A DNA stretch of 64,000 bases from Tubulanus polymorphus. Its lineage: Eukaryota > Nemertea > Palaeonemertea > Tubulaniformes > Tubulanidae. A model generated the notes under the pieces. The model searched no databases. It worked only from the letters and a program-made list of their open reading frames with translations, and was not told the origin of the DNA. The number at the start of each line of letters is the position of its first letter. Positions within the stretch are counted from its first letter, which is position 1. Positions 11,768-24,067 of this stretch are shown in pieces. The stretch is taken from the NCBI RefSeq assembly GCF_964204645.1, contig NC_134035.1:124001-188000 (forward strand). The letters run 5' to 3'. A program made the translations under genes and the position numbers.

Positions 11768-12889
11768 CTGTAAACAAACCACACGCAAACAAATATGCAG
11801 CCAGGGATTGCTTTGAATGAATCATTACGTGACGTGACGTAAGCAAATTAATAAAACATGCACAGTCAAAATGAAAATTAGGCGCATCAATCAGTATTTA
11901 TTCAAGAAAGAATCAGAGAATATCGTCTAAAGAATTACTGGGTATTTCTAACAGCGCTCGCTGAATTTCTGGCATTTGAGGGCCTGTTTTAAAATATCAA
12001 CCTTATTGTTTTATCATATCAGTTACAAGAAATCGGGGGTTTTAGGGGCCAGTTTTAAGACTAGTCTAGTTAGACTTATAGCTGACTTAGAAATTATGTT
12101 ATTTTCAGGGTTCCTGTAATGTCCCCGACTATCAGGGAATTATCAAAAGACAAGTAACTGTAGAAGTTTATAACTGAGTGATGCGCGACAACAAAAAGCT
12201 AACAATCAAATGAAAAAAACAAACAAAAATTTACTGAAATTTCATAATTGTTTTTTGTCAGTAACTTTTATGCAATATTGATGACGATTTAGTAGATATA
12301 GTTAGCAAGTTACATTAATTAATTCAAATCACTTTACATTGTTGTCATAATTATTTAAATTTATGCGAATATTCATGCTGAATTATTGAAATTACCATAT
12401 TGTGTCATTCGAAATTACTCAACGATCACGAAAAAAAAAATTCTTCGAAACTTTCAATGATTGGGAACTGGCTCCATCTGTGGGATGAATTGGGAACTAC
12501 TGATATGTGATACTTTATGTAAGCCAAAGTGATAATTCATGGGAGGTAGACTTATTCATGGGAGGTCGACTAATTCCGCAATTCACGGTTTCAAATGAAC
12601 TAATTATCCGAACGATTTTGGTAAAGAATTAAAATCTTTAAAGCCTTTTGCTAGCTCTGGTGCCGAAGATCATAACCACAGAACTACCCTAGGACTGATC
12701 AACTTTCTGCCCGGTTTGTCAAACCTTGGCTACTTGTAGACTTAGGGGGTAATTCTTTAGAACGCCCACAAATTCAGAGTGTTCCCAGGGGTTTTTAAGG
12801 TGTTGGACTCTAGAATTTAGATATTTTCTCAGTGACAAAATGCATATAAATCATGCTGAGACACATCGATAGTGGTAATGAATACATAC

Positions 12890-12963
12890 CTCGTAATCTG
12901 AACAACTCCATGAAATGAGGCTTACAGAACAGTTTACCCTCATTTACCGAAAAATCACCAGCC
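12890..12963 (-). CDS. LIM domain, second half (end of zinc site 2)
   Basis: The acceptor TTTTTTTCAG is followed by G GCT GGT GAT, which completes a Leu codon with the preceding exon and continues AGDFSVNEGKLFCKPHFMEL then FRLR. It ends CGAG|GTATGT in phase 1. The C-x2-H (CKPH) completes the finger, 17 residues after the previous Cys, exactly the LIM rule. CKPHF followed by a basic LFRLRG segment is like the CKPHFxQLFKSKG tail of EPLIN/Xin-type LIM domains. Confidence 0.92.
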
Positions 12964-13482
12964 CTGAAAAAAACAACAGGAAAAATCTTTAGAATACAAT
13001 TACTGAATCAGGATTGTGGAAGGGAGCATGTGTTTGAGGAGTGCATCCCCTAGCTTATAACCCGGCTAATAAATAAATGAGAAACTTTTATAAAACCACT
13101 TTTTGAAATAACTTACCTATGCAGGAAATTACAATTAAAAACGACCGATGATTTTTCGCGTTTTGAAACGGACTTTAAAGCCGGTAATCCAAACAACACT
13201 AAACACAGAACCGTTCACTAGCTATATATCTATAGACACATGTTACAATTGAATGCAGAACAACTTGCAGATCCACGGTTCCACAATGTGACTTGATAAG
13301 AGCGGAATAATTGAAAATCATGTAACTTAAACTCTTTTATTTTGACTATACGGTTCATTTCCGATATTTTGAACCCTTGAGTCAAATTTTAACCAACGAC
13401 TGAGTGAACTGGATCCAGATCTCCAGAATAGTAAACATGTGTGCATAGATATAAACTAGGTTAGAATCCTGAGTCGTACTTA

Positions 13483-13534
<52 letters not shown>

Positions 13535-15981
13535 GAGGAGGTTAGATCCCTCTCTGACCCGTCTCCGTGTTTACGTACGAAGAGAGAGTGTCGTTCTCTT
13601 GATGAAGGACGTTCAATGAATAATAGATATTTTTACAACTTTGACCGCGGTTTGATATAATTTCATTAGCTTAATTCGCAATCTCGAGATCGATGATATA
13701 TTATTCAGCGAGATTGATATAATACGAGAAATTAATCAAGTTTTCATCGTCGCGCAGCAACTTTTATTAGACCTGCATCGATCAACAATTATACACGACA
13801 CTTAAGAGCAATGTCTTATAGAAAATAAAATTACCAGACTTAAACCAAATCGAATTAAGATATCCTAATATTGAAGAAACGATTGAGTTAAATCAACAAA
13901 TAAATCGCGTTGATTCAATAGTAAAACATGCGGTTTAAAAGTACATGTAAACTTTATCGAATGCAGTCAAATGCAGAGACGACACGTTTGGATGAAGCGA
14001 AGCTGCAAAATTCTGCAGACTAAATAAAATACACCTGAATGTTCTTCAAATCTGGACTGAATGAATCGGGAGAGTGAGCGGAGAGCTAGCTCCACCTATG
14101 ATGAAAACAGAGAACTAAATAACCGCTAACCCAAAACGAAAGAATTCTAAGAATATATTTTATCGACGAAGGAACTCGAGATCTCAGAGATTTCTAATTA
14201 CAGATACTATTCAGGTAGAACATGCAGCGAAATAAAACGAGTTTTTGAAAGAAAATGAACAAAAATCAAAACCCAAAAACCATGCAAAACGTAAAAAGAA
14301 TAACAGGGCGAACGTTAATAATAAAATTGGCTAGAATTTTGTTTTCGATGAAAAGCAAAAATAGAATTATGAACAGCGAATAAAATCTGTAAAATTTGGA
14401 TTGATAAATGGGAGTCGAGCGTACGATACCTCGGGGCATCATCGTTCTAATAAAACGACCTTCACCTTCCTATTGTCTAATCGAATACTGAATGCAGGTA
14501 TTTTTAGTCGTTTTGTTAGAAAAATAAAAACGATTTTTAGTTATCGCCAGACGCAACGTTGGTGGCGGGCGGGTGGGCGGGTGGCGATGGTAATAGTGTA
14601 GGAACAGTTGCCAAGCGTAATTCCCTCAGCCACGAGTAAAGTATGTAAGATATATATATGATTTATAGTCATCTTACTCAGGATTAGGTTCCTGTCCGGT
14701 CGGGGCGACATAATACTCATTAGGACTGAAAATTAATAACATGTATCAATTCAAAACACTGCAACTTTGAATAAATGCGAGGTTTTTATGAAAATTCCCT
14801 GATTTACGCGAGACCTGGCCTGGGTTTTCATCCTTCACTTCCACGCGACTAGTTTATCATAGGATGTGCATACACGCATGATTTATTTTATCATTACCAA
14901 CAGATATTCATATACAGCCATACTGCGCTCAATTCAGATCTGATCAACTCAGAGATCAACCATTTTAAACAGTTTTCTGACTGTGTTTGTGAATTATGTA
15001 CAATCCAACTCAGATATCGCTTTAGACTCAAAACATCAGACTTGAGCGGAGTCTACTCAATCGTCAAACTCGGATATTTTTGAAAAGAGTACCATCCAAC
15101 TCAGATATCACTCTCAAGTCATGGACGAATTTTGTCTGCTGAAAAGATCCAACTTGAAGCAGAATGTGCTGTATTTGTTACTATAGTATTTAAAGGATGG
15201 TGAACTGCCGTTTTTATTCTGGACTAACGACGAACTCGAACAAGTGTTTTATGTTTCCACGTTACAGAATTGGAAAAGAAAGAAATCACTTGTAGCTAAT
15301 TGATGAGTGGTTTTATATTCACTCTCACGAAACGACGATAAATTAATAAATCACTTTCCATCATTGAACGCGATACAAATTAATTTGCAATAAGTGTTGT
15401 TTAGTTTGTCGACCGACCGGAGACATGTGGTCGAGTTCCGTGTCGACCATTAATTTACATCCCGTGAATTTGTAATAACCGCACAGTATGATTTCATCGC
15501 ATTGAACTACAGGTGGCAGCACTGTCTGCCTCCAGTGACGTGACCGAACAGCATCTTCATCACATTTCTACTGATAGGGATTCGTAGACCAGAAACTGGC
15601 TCCACAGTTGACAGACTCTTACAGTTAAAATTAGTTCATTTGTTTCCAGTTGTTTTAACTGTAGTTAAAACTGTAAACGAGGAGAACTGTGCAACAGGGG
15701 AAGAGAGTGGTTCGAATAAACCCAGTTCCTCGATCACAGTCCGGTTAGACACAGTTACACCTGACTCTAAGGTTAAAACATTGGAAATAAACTAATCTTA
15801 ACTCATAGAGTCAGATTTACCCTAGAACTACGGAACAGGCTCCGGTTGATTCCATTCAGAGTCTCCGGTAAAAATACAACTAAATACATTCTCGGTTTGA
15901 ACCCGAGATTGAGAAACAGTTACCACGTTGTAAGGGGTTGATAAGGGTGGGGATTGTTGTCATGGTTATGGTGATACTTAC
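12891..15981. other. Intron between the two LIM half-exons, mostly featureless
   Basis: About 3 kb of intron between the LIM half-exons. It holds the TGC microsatellite and one candidate 82-nt exon at 13117..13198. No other supported element was seen; plus-strand ORFs here have poor composition. Confidence 0.5.
13484..13534 (+). repeat. (TGC)17 microsatellite
   Basis: Seventeen uninterrupted TGC units (CAG on the gene's strand) within the intron that splits the LIM domain. No coding frame was found to use it. Confidence 0.97.
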
Positions 15982-16103
15982 AGAAGTTTGCGACGACATT
16001 TTGTACACTTGAAACAATCTTTATGATAGGTGTTTTTATTAGCGGTCAGTCTCTCCAGGGCGTACACACGTTTATTACAAACACAACACATATTTTCAGA
16101 ATT
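15982..16103 (-). CDS. LIM domain, first half (zinc site 1 and start of site 2)
   Basis: The acceptor ATAATTTCAG opens NSENMCCVCNKRVYALERLT, then ANKNTYHKDCFKCTKCRRKL, and the exon ends CTTCT|GTAAGT in phase 2. The Cys/His spacing is C-x2-C-x17-H-x2-C-x2-C-x2-C, the complete first zinc site and the first two ligands of the second. The KRVYALERLTAN segment resembles the KxVYxxERL stretch of EPLIN, MICAL and MICAL-like LIM domains. No key ligand is missing. LIM domains of this class mediate protein-protein contacts at actin structures. Confidence 0.92.
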
Positions 16104-17540
16104 CTGAAATTATAAATAAACATTTTCGTACATGAATATTTCAGCAATTAATAGATCTAGGATTCCGGGCGCCAGTTTCACTTCAGAGTCGGTGACTATT
16201 AGAAATATAAGCCTTCAAATTTTGCTCAGTGAAACTGACCCCAGTTTATAAATGCACAAATGCTTGGATCCGTCAGTATAGGGACCGAACAGTGAGCGGT
16301 GGATCAATACAAATACAAGTTTTCAAGTACAGCAGTAATTATTAACGAGTTACTCTAATTAGCACCGATTCTGCTGAGAGTCTGAAAATGTTCCATGCAT
16401 CACGCTTCACCTACGACAAGAATAAAGGAACTAATAGTTAATATGGTGAGGCGTGAAACACATTTTTATGAAGATGAAATCCAGGTTGATGCTCGGATGA
16501 CAGGAAGATCGTGAAGATGAGATACAGTGAACTTTCTCGTTCCACTGCGAACAGTTGAATTTCAGAACGACACAAATCAATACACAAAAACTCACCGGTA
16601 TAAAAACATAAGTAAACTTCATATCGACTGTTGTTCCGATGCCAAAAAACATTGACATTGAACGGAACGTTCTATCAGGACGGAACAGTAAGAGAATAGT
16701 AAACACTCAGTACGTCCACAGATATCATACAGTCATATTGAAGTCCTGAACAGAGGAACTACGCCTGCTTTCAGAGCCTGCTACGCATCAAACATCGACC
16801 ATACGTACAATCAAACAGCGTTTACAATTCCACCATCACAAACGTTGCTAGTGGCAACTAGTAACCAAAATTTCCCAATAAATCCCAGCACATAATGATG
16901 ATAGTAAACTGACTGTGACACTGTAACACAGCGCTGGTGATAACACTGAGAATACTAACACAGTGTTACACAGTGTTGAGACTGTACCGCTGGATACTAA
17001 CACTGTGTTCTCAGTGTCTCCTGCCTGAAGCTGAGTAATACATGCTGACTATTGTCTGAGTGATGAATGATGTCACCCCTGACAGTTTTGACTCGACTGA
17101 AACCCGGAGTCGTTATTGTCTACGTACGTACGACCCTCACACGTCTAAAACTAGAACTTCTTGATGAAAAACTATCCTCCATGAAATAAAGAGATTCTCA
17201 AGTCCATATATATTCACTCAGTGCATGCGGTTTTTAATCTAAAGCATCAAAACCGTTTGTTTTTTTTTCGGTGGACTTAATTTTGCTACATTAGATAAAA
17301 AGCATTAGTCGTCAGTAATTACCTAGAATCAGTAGCAGAACTAAAACACAAACCATTCAATAGTGCAGAGTACGCACACATCTCTAGTAGAATTTACCAG
17401 GCACCCAGTTCCACAGTCTCTTGAGACTTTACAGTAACAGTAAAATAAGTATCTGGCAGATTTGGAGATCTTATTCATTAATAAATTAAGACTTTTTGTA
17501 TTAAAAGATTTGTAGAGGAGCCTGGTGTAAACTGGACAAA

Positions 17541-17704
17541 GAGACCAATAGTACTTTATAAGGTTAACAATTAATTTGACGCACGAGCTTTCACAACTAA
17601 TATATAGAAGCTTCAGAAGGTGAATGAGAAATGAAGATATTATATATTAGTGAAAGTTTGTGCCTCAACTAAACTAGTTACACCTATAAAGTACTACTCT
17701 TCTC
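17541..17704. mobile_element. Foldback element C, about 164 bp
   Basis: The left arm starting GAGACCAATAGTACTTTATA is matched in reverse complement by the right arm (TATAAAGTACTACTCTTCTC), with similarity through about 75 bp on each side, including CTTTCACAACTAATATATA against TATATATTAGTGAAAG. This is the structure of a small non-autonomous inverted-repeat element. No clear target duplication was found. Confidence 0.65.
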
Positions 17705-18231
17705 ACACATTAGCTCAGATGAGAGATCTAATAAAGTTTAGTTCTTTAAGCACTCAAAGTCTATATCAAGTTTAATTTTTAATTCTATAACATCTGTTCA
17801 TTCTTCTGGTTTCAGTGGTTTATGATTCGGTCGGTGAAGAAGTCTCTACTGGCGACCGTGGAACTCGGTAGAAAGTGGTGAAAGTGACGCTATATGGTTT
17901 AAAACTATAGAGGATATATATATATATATATATAGAGGATATGACAGTGATTTCGAATATACGCGTGTGAATATAGATAAAACACCCAAAACCAAATCAT
18001 TACTACCATCGCAGCAGTTTTAATACATCATGCAACATCTCATTCAAAATACAAGAGAATCTGTCATGAATTACCAATAGTTCGGGTGAAAATGAATTAA
18101 GTTATCGTCATCTATCGGATTTCATAGACGTGAGAAGAAATAAAAGAATTGACGATAGGAATGTTGTTTTCGGAGGGGAATTTTTACGGATAGTTACGTT
18201 TCCCTAAACAACCATTAGTAGTAAATCTTAC

Positions 18232-18249
18232 CGCTGAATCGCTTTCATC
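18232..18249 (-). CDS. 18-nt microexon (DESDSA)
   Basis: A long pyrimidine/T-rich tract ending TTTTTTAAAG precedes GAT GAA AGC GAT TCA GCG, followed by a GTAAGA donor. It is exactly 18 nt, phase 0 in and out, and lies between the PISERMQLYQ exon and the first LIM half-exon, both phase 0 at this boundary. It adds DESDSA, an acidic, Ser-containing hexapeptide (SD-type casein-kinase-2 sites possible), just before the zinc finger. Including or skipping it would not change frame. Confidence 0.6.
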
Positions 18250-18611
18250 CTTTAAAAAACAAAACAAAACAAAATCTTACGATTAAAAATGCATCGAATA
18301 ATAATAATCTCAAAAAACAATGGCGTGCGCGTATAGTTGCAAATATATATCGAAACTGTGAATTCACGATATAAAAACTTAATGAATTTTAAAGAATATA
18401 ATGAAGAATTACCTGAAATAAACTATATCAAACATGAATCAGTAACGTAACAGATATATACAGAGTGCAGCACTTTAAAATCTGTTGTTAAATTCTACTG
18501 AAAGCATTAATTTTCTGAACATCGATGAAAAAGTCTGAACAGAAGAAAAATATCTATTTTGAAAAATAAAGCATTAGCAGGTTCAGGATTTCTTTTCCCT
18601 GATTCCCATAG

Positions 18612-19600
18612 CTAAAGGGTATGTTCTCTGTGCGGGTACCGGGAAAACTGCTGCAGCCGTTCAGGATCAAAACCTGCGGTGAAACCATCGTTTAATGATG
18701 AGAGACAATCAAAGGCTCTTTTCAATAACATGACAATCACTGGATTCATACTGATGACTCCCCTTGGCTTTAAAAAGTCATTCATGCCGAAAAGAGTCTT
18801 GGAAATTACGTATGAATTTAGAAATTCATAAGCCAAATTTACAAAATTAAAATCAAAAGAATTCAAGTAAGACACAATGTTTCAGTCTCTTGCTAAGGAC
18901 CAGCATCGCTTTCTAATTTTTAATTTTCATAATTGTAAATACGCAACGACCTACTGAGTCACGGTTAGTTGAGCAAAGCCGCTGTTTAAGTAGTTGAGAA
19001 TATTTTCATCCTCAATAATCGCTTGTAATAACCGCGATGAACAAGACAAAAAATCAATATGGACAACATTGACTGATTATTGATCAGAAAGAGAGCGTTA
19101 GTTAATCTATGAATTCCCTCATCGCTGACGAGAGAAAAAATATCTAAAAGCCAATTCAACGTGAATGAGTGTTTACGAGAGCAAACTGATGTAATTATTA
19201 CAATCCTAAGTTGTTTTATTCTGTTGCATTGAAGCGTCTTAACGCAGTGTATTAATCTAAAAGCAAAATGAGTTTGCGCAGTTTGAGTTGTAAGGTGAAA
19301 TGAGCTCGTCATCAATTTCTTTTTTAAACGACGATTGTTTGTTTTGAGTGTATGATAATGACGATGCCACAGTTTCCCATTTTTGTCTGGGTACGCAGTG
19401 ATCCGTATTGCCACCGTGGGTCTTACATGATGGGCAAACAGTGACCTCAAAAAATCAAAAGCGTTGGCCAATTGCTTTGACAGGTTCTTGAAAAAAAATG
19501 TCAGTAAATTATTGCCACAGCTTTCGCCACTAGTCACTGCACTTCCAATACCATTGGATATGCGGCCCATTTTGCAGTCCAACTGTTGTGTCCACCATGT
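18612..19600 (-). other. Intronic stretch with a long chance or decayed ORF
   Basis: A 198-codon minus-strand frame (starts MDCKMGRISNGIGSAVTSGE) ends at 18986, and an 87-codon frame ends at 18612. Neither resembles a domain I know, and neither has splice sites or a polyadenylation signal. A decayed transposable element is possible; chance is also possible. Confidence 0.25.
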
Positions 19601-20979
19601 GACAAGGGATTAGGGGAAATTTCTACAAAAAGTGTTTCATTCGAAGCCGTATCAGCCTGGAATCATATCTTAATATAAGTGTGAATAAAGATATGTCTAA
19701 TTTTATCACACGTGAATCAAAGTGAAAAACAGAATTTCTAAATTTTCAATCAGCAGCTATCGGAATCTAACGACTCCTTTCATAGTTCTCAGTTAGTTTT
19801 GACTGTAATTAGACATGAAATAAGTGAATTTCCAATGTTTGATTCTAACTGAGATACTGCGGAGACTGTCCGGTCCAGATTCATAGATATCTATACAAAG
19901 ATCTAAAGAAAACAGTGACAGAGAAAATTTCAAACGCGTGACGACGAATCAAACAGAATATTTCACGTACCGTTCGTTCAGACGAGTGTTGAACGTCGTT
20001 TGAACTTTCATTACAGTCATCGACGTTCATTTTAACGTTCATTCATAAATCCCAGTTAATTCCGACCTATAGAAAACACTAGTCTCTGAACAGTAGATGA
20101 AATATTCGATTCATACTTAAAATACTGTGATATTCTACAGGGGAAAAATATTTGAACTACTCGACCGACAATGTGGAATACTCAAAGAGTTTATATGTAT
20201 ATATAGGGAGTTGAAGATGTTTGAAGTTTAGTCTGAGAGGTTTTAGATTTATATTCTACAACTATAGCTTCAATGCTATTTCCATAACCGCGTGAAAAGA
20301 GGCTTAGCATTGTTTTCATCATGATTACTTATCTAGCCTTTTCTCAGTTTTAGCCGAGTGAAAGTTTCTGATGATCATACGTTATTGTCTTAATAAGCGA
20401 AGGGTTCGCGGCTAGAAGCAGAATCTAATATCAGGAATATTTCAATTCTGTAGAACTGGTATTTTCTAAAGTTCATAGCGGATCAAATTATATCTAAAAT
20501 TCTGCATCCGGAATCGTGATCTGACAAAGTGTTAGTATGTGTGAGTATCGACAATACAGTCGCGACAAATCTGAATCATTTCGAAGATTATCGAAAGCCA
20601 AAATCATGGTTAAAATGTTGAACCATCGGATGAAAAATAAAGACTTTTTCTCGCGGCTTAATTTCACAATCATTGTTGAGAACATTGAGAATGTGACTGG
20701 ATTGTGAAACCAGGGCGCTGCAGTCACGACTTAAATCCAATACTAGTGAGCTTAGACTAGTATTAAATCTAAGCCTTGACTATGCAACTGACCCCCGATC
20801 ATCCGGGAACATTCTCTAAAACCAGGCCCGGGTGTAATATAGATATTGTCGACTGTATTGTAGAATACATCCACGTATACGTGTTAAATTAGTAAAGTAA
20901 ATTGATAGATGATATATGTATGTGTAGTAACAAGCCGGAATAGAGAGGATGCACGCAGCACGGCCGACGGGTAACTTAC

Positions 20980-21126
20980 AAGTGCGGCAACCGTCCATTG
21001 GACTGGTTTATCTATATGATGTATAGTCGGACTCTGAGCCAGCGAGGTCAGTTTTTGGTATAATTGCATTCGCTCGGATATAGGCATTAATACGAGAGGT
21101 TCCTCGTCGCAGTCGCCATTCTCATT
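20980..21126 (-). CDS. Internal exon with a PISERMQLYQ box (49 codons)
   Basis: The acceptor TTTTATTGTAG opens NENGDCDEEPLVLMPISERM, then QLYQKLTSLAQSPTIHHIDK and PVQWTVAAL, ending at CTT|GTAAGT; phase 0 on both sides over 147 nt. PISERMQLYQ is the third copy of the E/D-R/K-M/I-x-L/M-F/Y box, after two in the giant exon. Related boxes (SERMALYQ and similar) occur in actin-binding scaffold proteins such as supervillin, so this supports a cytoskeletal role by family resemblance only. Confidence 0.8.
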
Positions 21127-21566
21127 CTACAATAAAAACATGCCGCACAAAAACATGCTACTTCGTTAGTTTCATTCACAACGCTATCGTTTAGTTGTCT
21201 ATCTATCATATCCCCCAAATCTATGCCCTTCATTTCCACTACCCTCCCCCTACTCTCAAAATGCACTGCTATATTCAGTCAAGCTCTTGTAGCATCAATC
21301 ACTATTCCATGAGTAAGAATATGAACAGTGTTTTGCGGGCTGACCGGTTTGAATGGTTCTATCAAGTTTTTTTGAGAGGGCTGCTTCAATCATATATGGA
21401 ATTTGAACATGGTTTACAATAAATTAAAACAAATATTTAGCATTCCATTAGATATTGAAGTTATAAGAGTAAAATCCCATGCGAGACCAGTGTGTCGGTC
21501 GGGTGGGCGGTTTACGCATGATGAATGATTTGAAATTAAATGAAATCAACTGTAAGAATATCGACA

Positions 21567-21602
<36 letters not shown>
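21567..21602 (+). repeat. (ATG)12 microsatellite
   Basis: Twelve ATG units in the intron between the exons at 21996 and 21126. The minus-strand frame through it reads poly-His only by virtue of the repeat. Confidence 0.97.
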
Positions 21603-21995
21603 CAACCAGTGATGATTAAAGTAAGGATTATATTTCATCTCATCTGTGTATAATACAGTACTATACGAACTCATGCGTTTCAATTTAGTTCCCCTGAGAC
21701 TGGTATTAACTACAGGGAGTGGCCACATCAAACTGTGGGTTATTTTAACTCATCTCCCTTGTTATGAGTTTAAATTCAACAATTTAATCAAACAATTTAG
21801 AATTTACCGGTTTAATGGGTCTAGTATTAACTTTAACCATACAAGGGTTAGGTTCAACCTTACTACGGTTAACTCAATCATTAGTTAATTGGGTTAGCAC
21901 CTCTGATTGTCAGGGTTAAGTTCACCGAGGCTGTAAGTCTGTACTGAGTCCCCTATGATCGGTATGTTTACCGATGAAAACAGTAAAACACTAAC

Positions 21996-22162
21996 CTGTA
22001 TCTGAACCGGTAAAGCTTTGCTGCTTTCTTTACTATTATTCTCCATCGTTTCTTTGAAGTTCTCACGTTTCGGTGGCTGGTATTCTTGTTCTTCGATCAC
22101 AAATTTCTTCTTTTCTGGTTTTTCAGATGCCCCCTTCTCCACGACCTTGTCGATGTCTTTCT
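21996..22162 (-). CDS. Internal Lys/Glu-rich exon (about 55 codons)
   Basis: The acceptor ACCATCCACAG gives AG AAA GAC, which with the single base left by the previous exon forms Lys and then KDIDKVVEKGASEKPEKKKF. The exon ends PVQIQ with CAG|GTTAGT in phase 0. It is a charged linker with VIEEQEYQPPKRENFKETME in the middle. No domain was recognised. Confidence 0.8.
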
Positions 22163-22623
22163 CTGTGGATGGTTAACGATAAAATGCAGTTAGAAATCAG
22201 CGCAGTATAACAATCACACTTGTCGTCGTATCGCTGCTGAAGTCATCTCTATTTTTTAGTCCCAAATTGTAAATCAAATTCAGGTTACTAATTGTAAGTC
22301 ATCTTGTAAGTCATCATTTGATTAAGTCGTAACTACAATGACTTAAAGCCAGATTCACTTAATAATATCTAATATTTCTGTACCAGGATATTTTCTTGCC
22401 ATCGTCAATTTTCTCATGCGTTTAATGAACCACGACTTAGGCAACATTTTCCCTTCCGACCTCCACACATGCGAGGTGTGTCGTCTATAGTCTATAAGCT
22501 ACTTAGACCTAAGCTGAGTAATAATCTACGAACAATGGAATTAATTGATTAAGCACGCGTCCCATAAATCAATTAATAGCCGTGGAATTCTTTTTGCCGC
22601 ATATTTTCTTAATACCAAATATT

Positions 22624-22768
22624 ACACAACTAAGCGGCCATCTTGGATTTTGAGTTACTTGGACAAATTTTTTTTTGCGTGCAACTGAAATTTCGCACAA
22701 TTTTCATGTGATCTGATCAAAATTTGGCATGATCCAAGATGGCCGCCTTAATTAAGAAATAGTTGTAC
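22624..22768. mobile_element. Foldback element B with CGGCCATCTTGGAT ends
   Basis: TAAGCGGCCATCTTGGAT at 22631 is inverted as ATCCAAGATGGCCGCCTTA at 22732. Weaker similarity extends outward (ACAACTA against TAGTTGT). The arms are about 20-28 bp around roughly 85 bp of unrelated DNA. This is consistent with a miniature inverted-repeat element in an intron. Confidence 0.6.
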
Positions 22769-23280
22769 GTGATGATATGAACTTGATTCGTTATCGCGAA
22801 GAGATCAGTCTGAATTTTATCAGTATGAAAATATGGAATTTATACCACCATATAAATACATAAAAATACAATAAAAATATCGGGAACAGCAGCCGTAGTT
22901 ACTCATGTTGCCACTTACTTATCGAGTACCATTGACTGACTAAACAGAGCATATGGCTATTTAATTCATATTTAAGAAATTTGATCGAAGCCGGAAGTGT
23001 TCTATAAAACAATACAACTGAAACGCAGTAGCTAGTGTTCAAATATACATCAAGTCTATGATATAGAACAAAAATACAATACAGTCAAGTATTAGTTTAA
23101 TTATGATTCGTTATTACGTAGTTGGTCAGATCTGAGATGATGTAAATTGTTTAACAGATACAGTCGACATGGTTACAGTCGACATGGTTACAGATCCAGA
23201 TAACATAGATGTTCAGATTATAATAGATCAATCAAAGGAGTAATATTCATAGCAATCAATTTAGCAGAGATGATACTCAC

Positions 23281-23383
23281 TTTCTGGTTCTGTTTTCGTA
23301 TATTGTGATTTCTCTTTAACTTTTGGTGGTTCCTTCGCTACCTTCTTTGCCTCCATTTCAGCAACCTCTTCCTCACTGGGGTA
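23281..23383 (-). CDS. Internal charged exon (34 codons plus 1 nt)
   Basis: A strong acceptor (TTTTTTGCAG) opens the frame YPSEEEVAEMEAKKVAKEPP, followed by KVKEKSQYTKTEPE, and the donor CAGAAA|GTGAGT leaves phase 1. It is highly charged (Glu/Lys alternation) and probably helical or disordered. Entry in phase 0 matches both the giant exon and first exon F, which makes this the first exon shared by long and short isoforms. Confidence 0.8.
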
Positions 23384-24067
23384 CTGCAAAAAATATCAAA
23401 CAACCAAATAACACGTTTGTAAGAAAGAGTTGTCGACAACAGTACGGTACTCTGTACTGTGTGAGATGCCTATGGTTGAAAGTATCCAGTATCTTCCGTC
23501 TTACACCCACATAATTTATTCTCACCAGCGATACACGCTTACATATAATACTGACATCAGATATTTAGTAAATGGCAGGTATTTGTTGCCAGTTCGAACC
23601 CGTTCTTCAGATGCTGGCATAACAACAACATTAGCTGCAGCACTCGCAGATTAACACAGACGAGGTTGATAGAAATGTAAAAACTGTTGTTGAGAATTGT
23701 GGTCATTGACTGGTTCCAGAAAAGAGCATTTAAAAACTGCACGAGGAAGAATCCTGTTCTCAAACATTAGTCCAGTAATATATACGAGTCCACCATAGGT
23801 AACATTAGTACAAACATGCATCCCTGATAGATCAGCTTACTGATATCGATATGGCATTCCTGAGTCTATTAATTACACCCAGGCCGTTCCAGGCCGTTAT
23901 CTAACATTACATATATAATAATCACAGCGATAAATGAACTAAAGTAATATCAAAATACCACAAACCAGAAAAATAATTCAACAAAGAAAAGTATCTAATA
24001 TTCTCCATAAAGATACTTACCACGAATGAGGGCTATCAAACGCCGCGTTAATTAGAAAGTCTCTCAC

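Noticed and set aside
18986-19582. 198-codon minus frame as a gene
   Set aside because: No domain, splice site or codon pattern like the real exons; listed only as an uncertain stretch.
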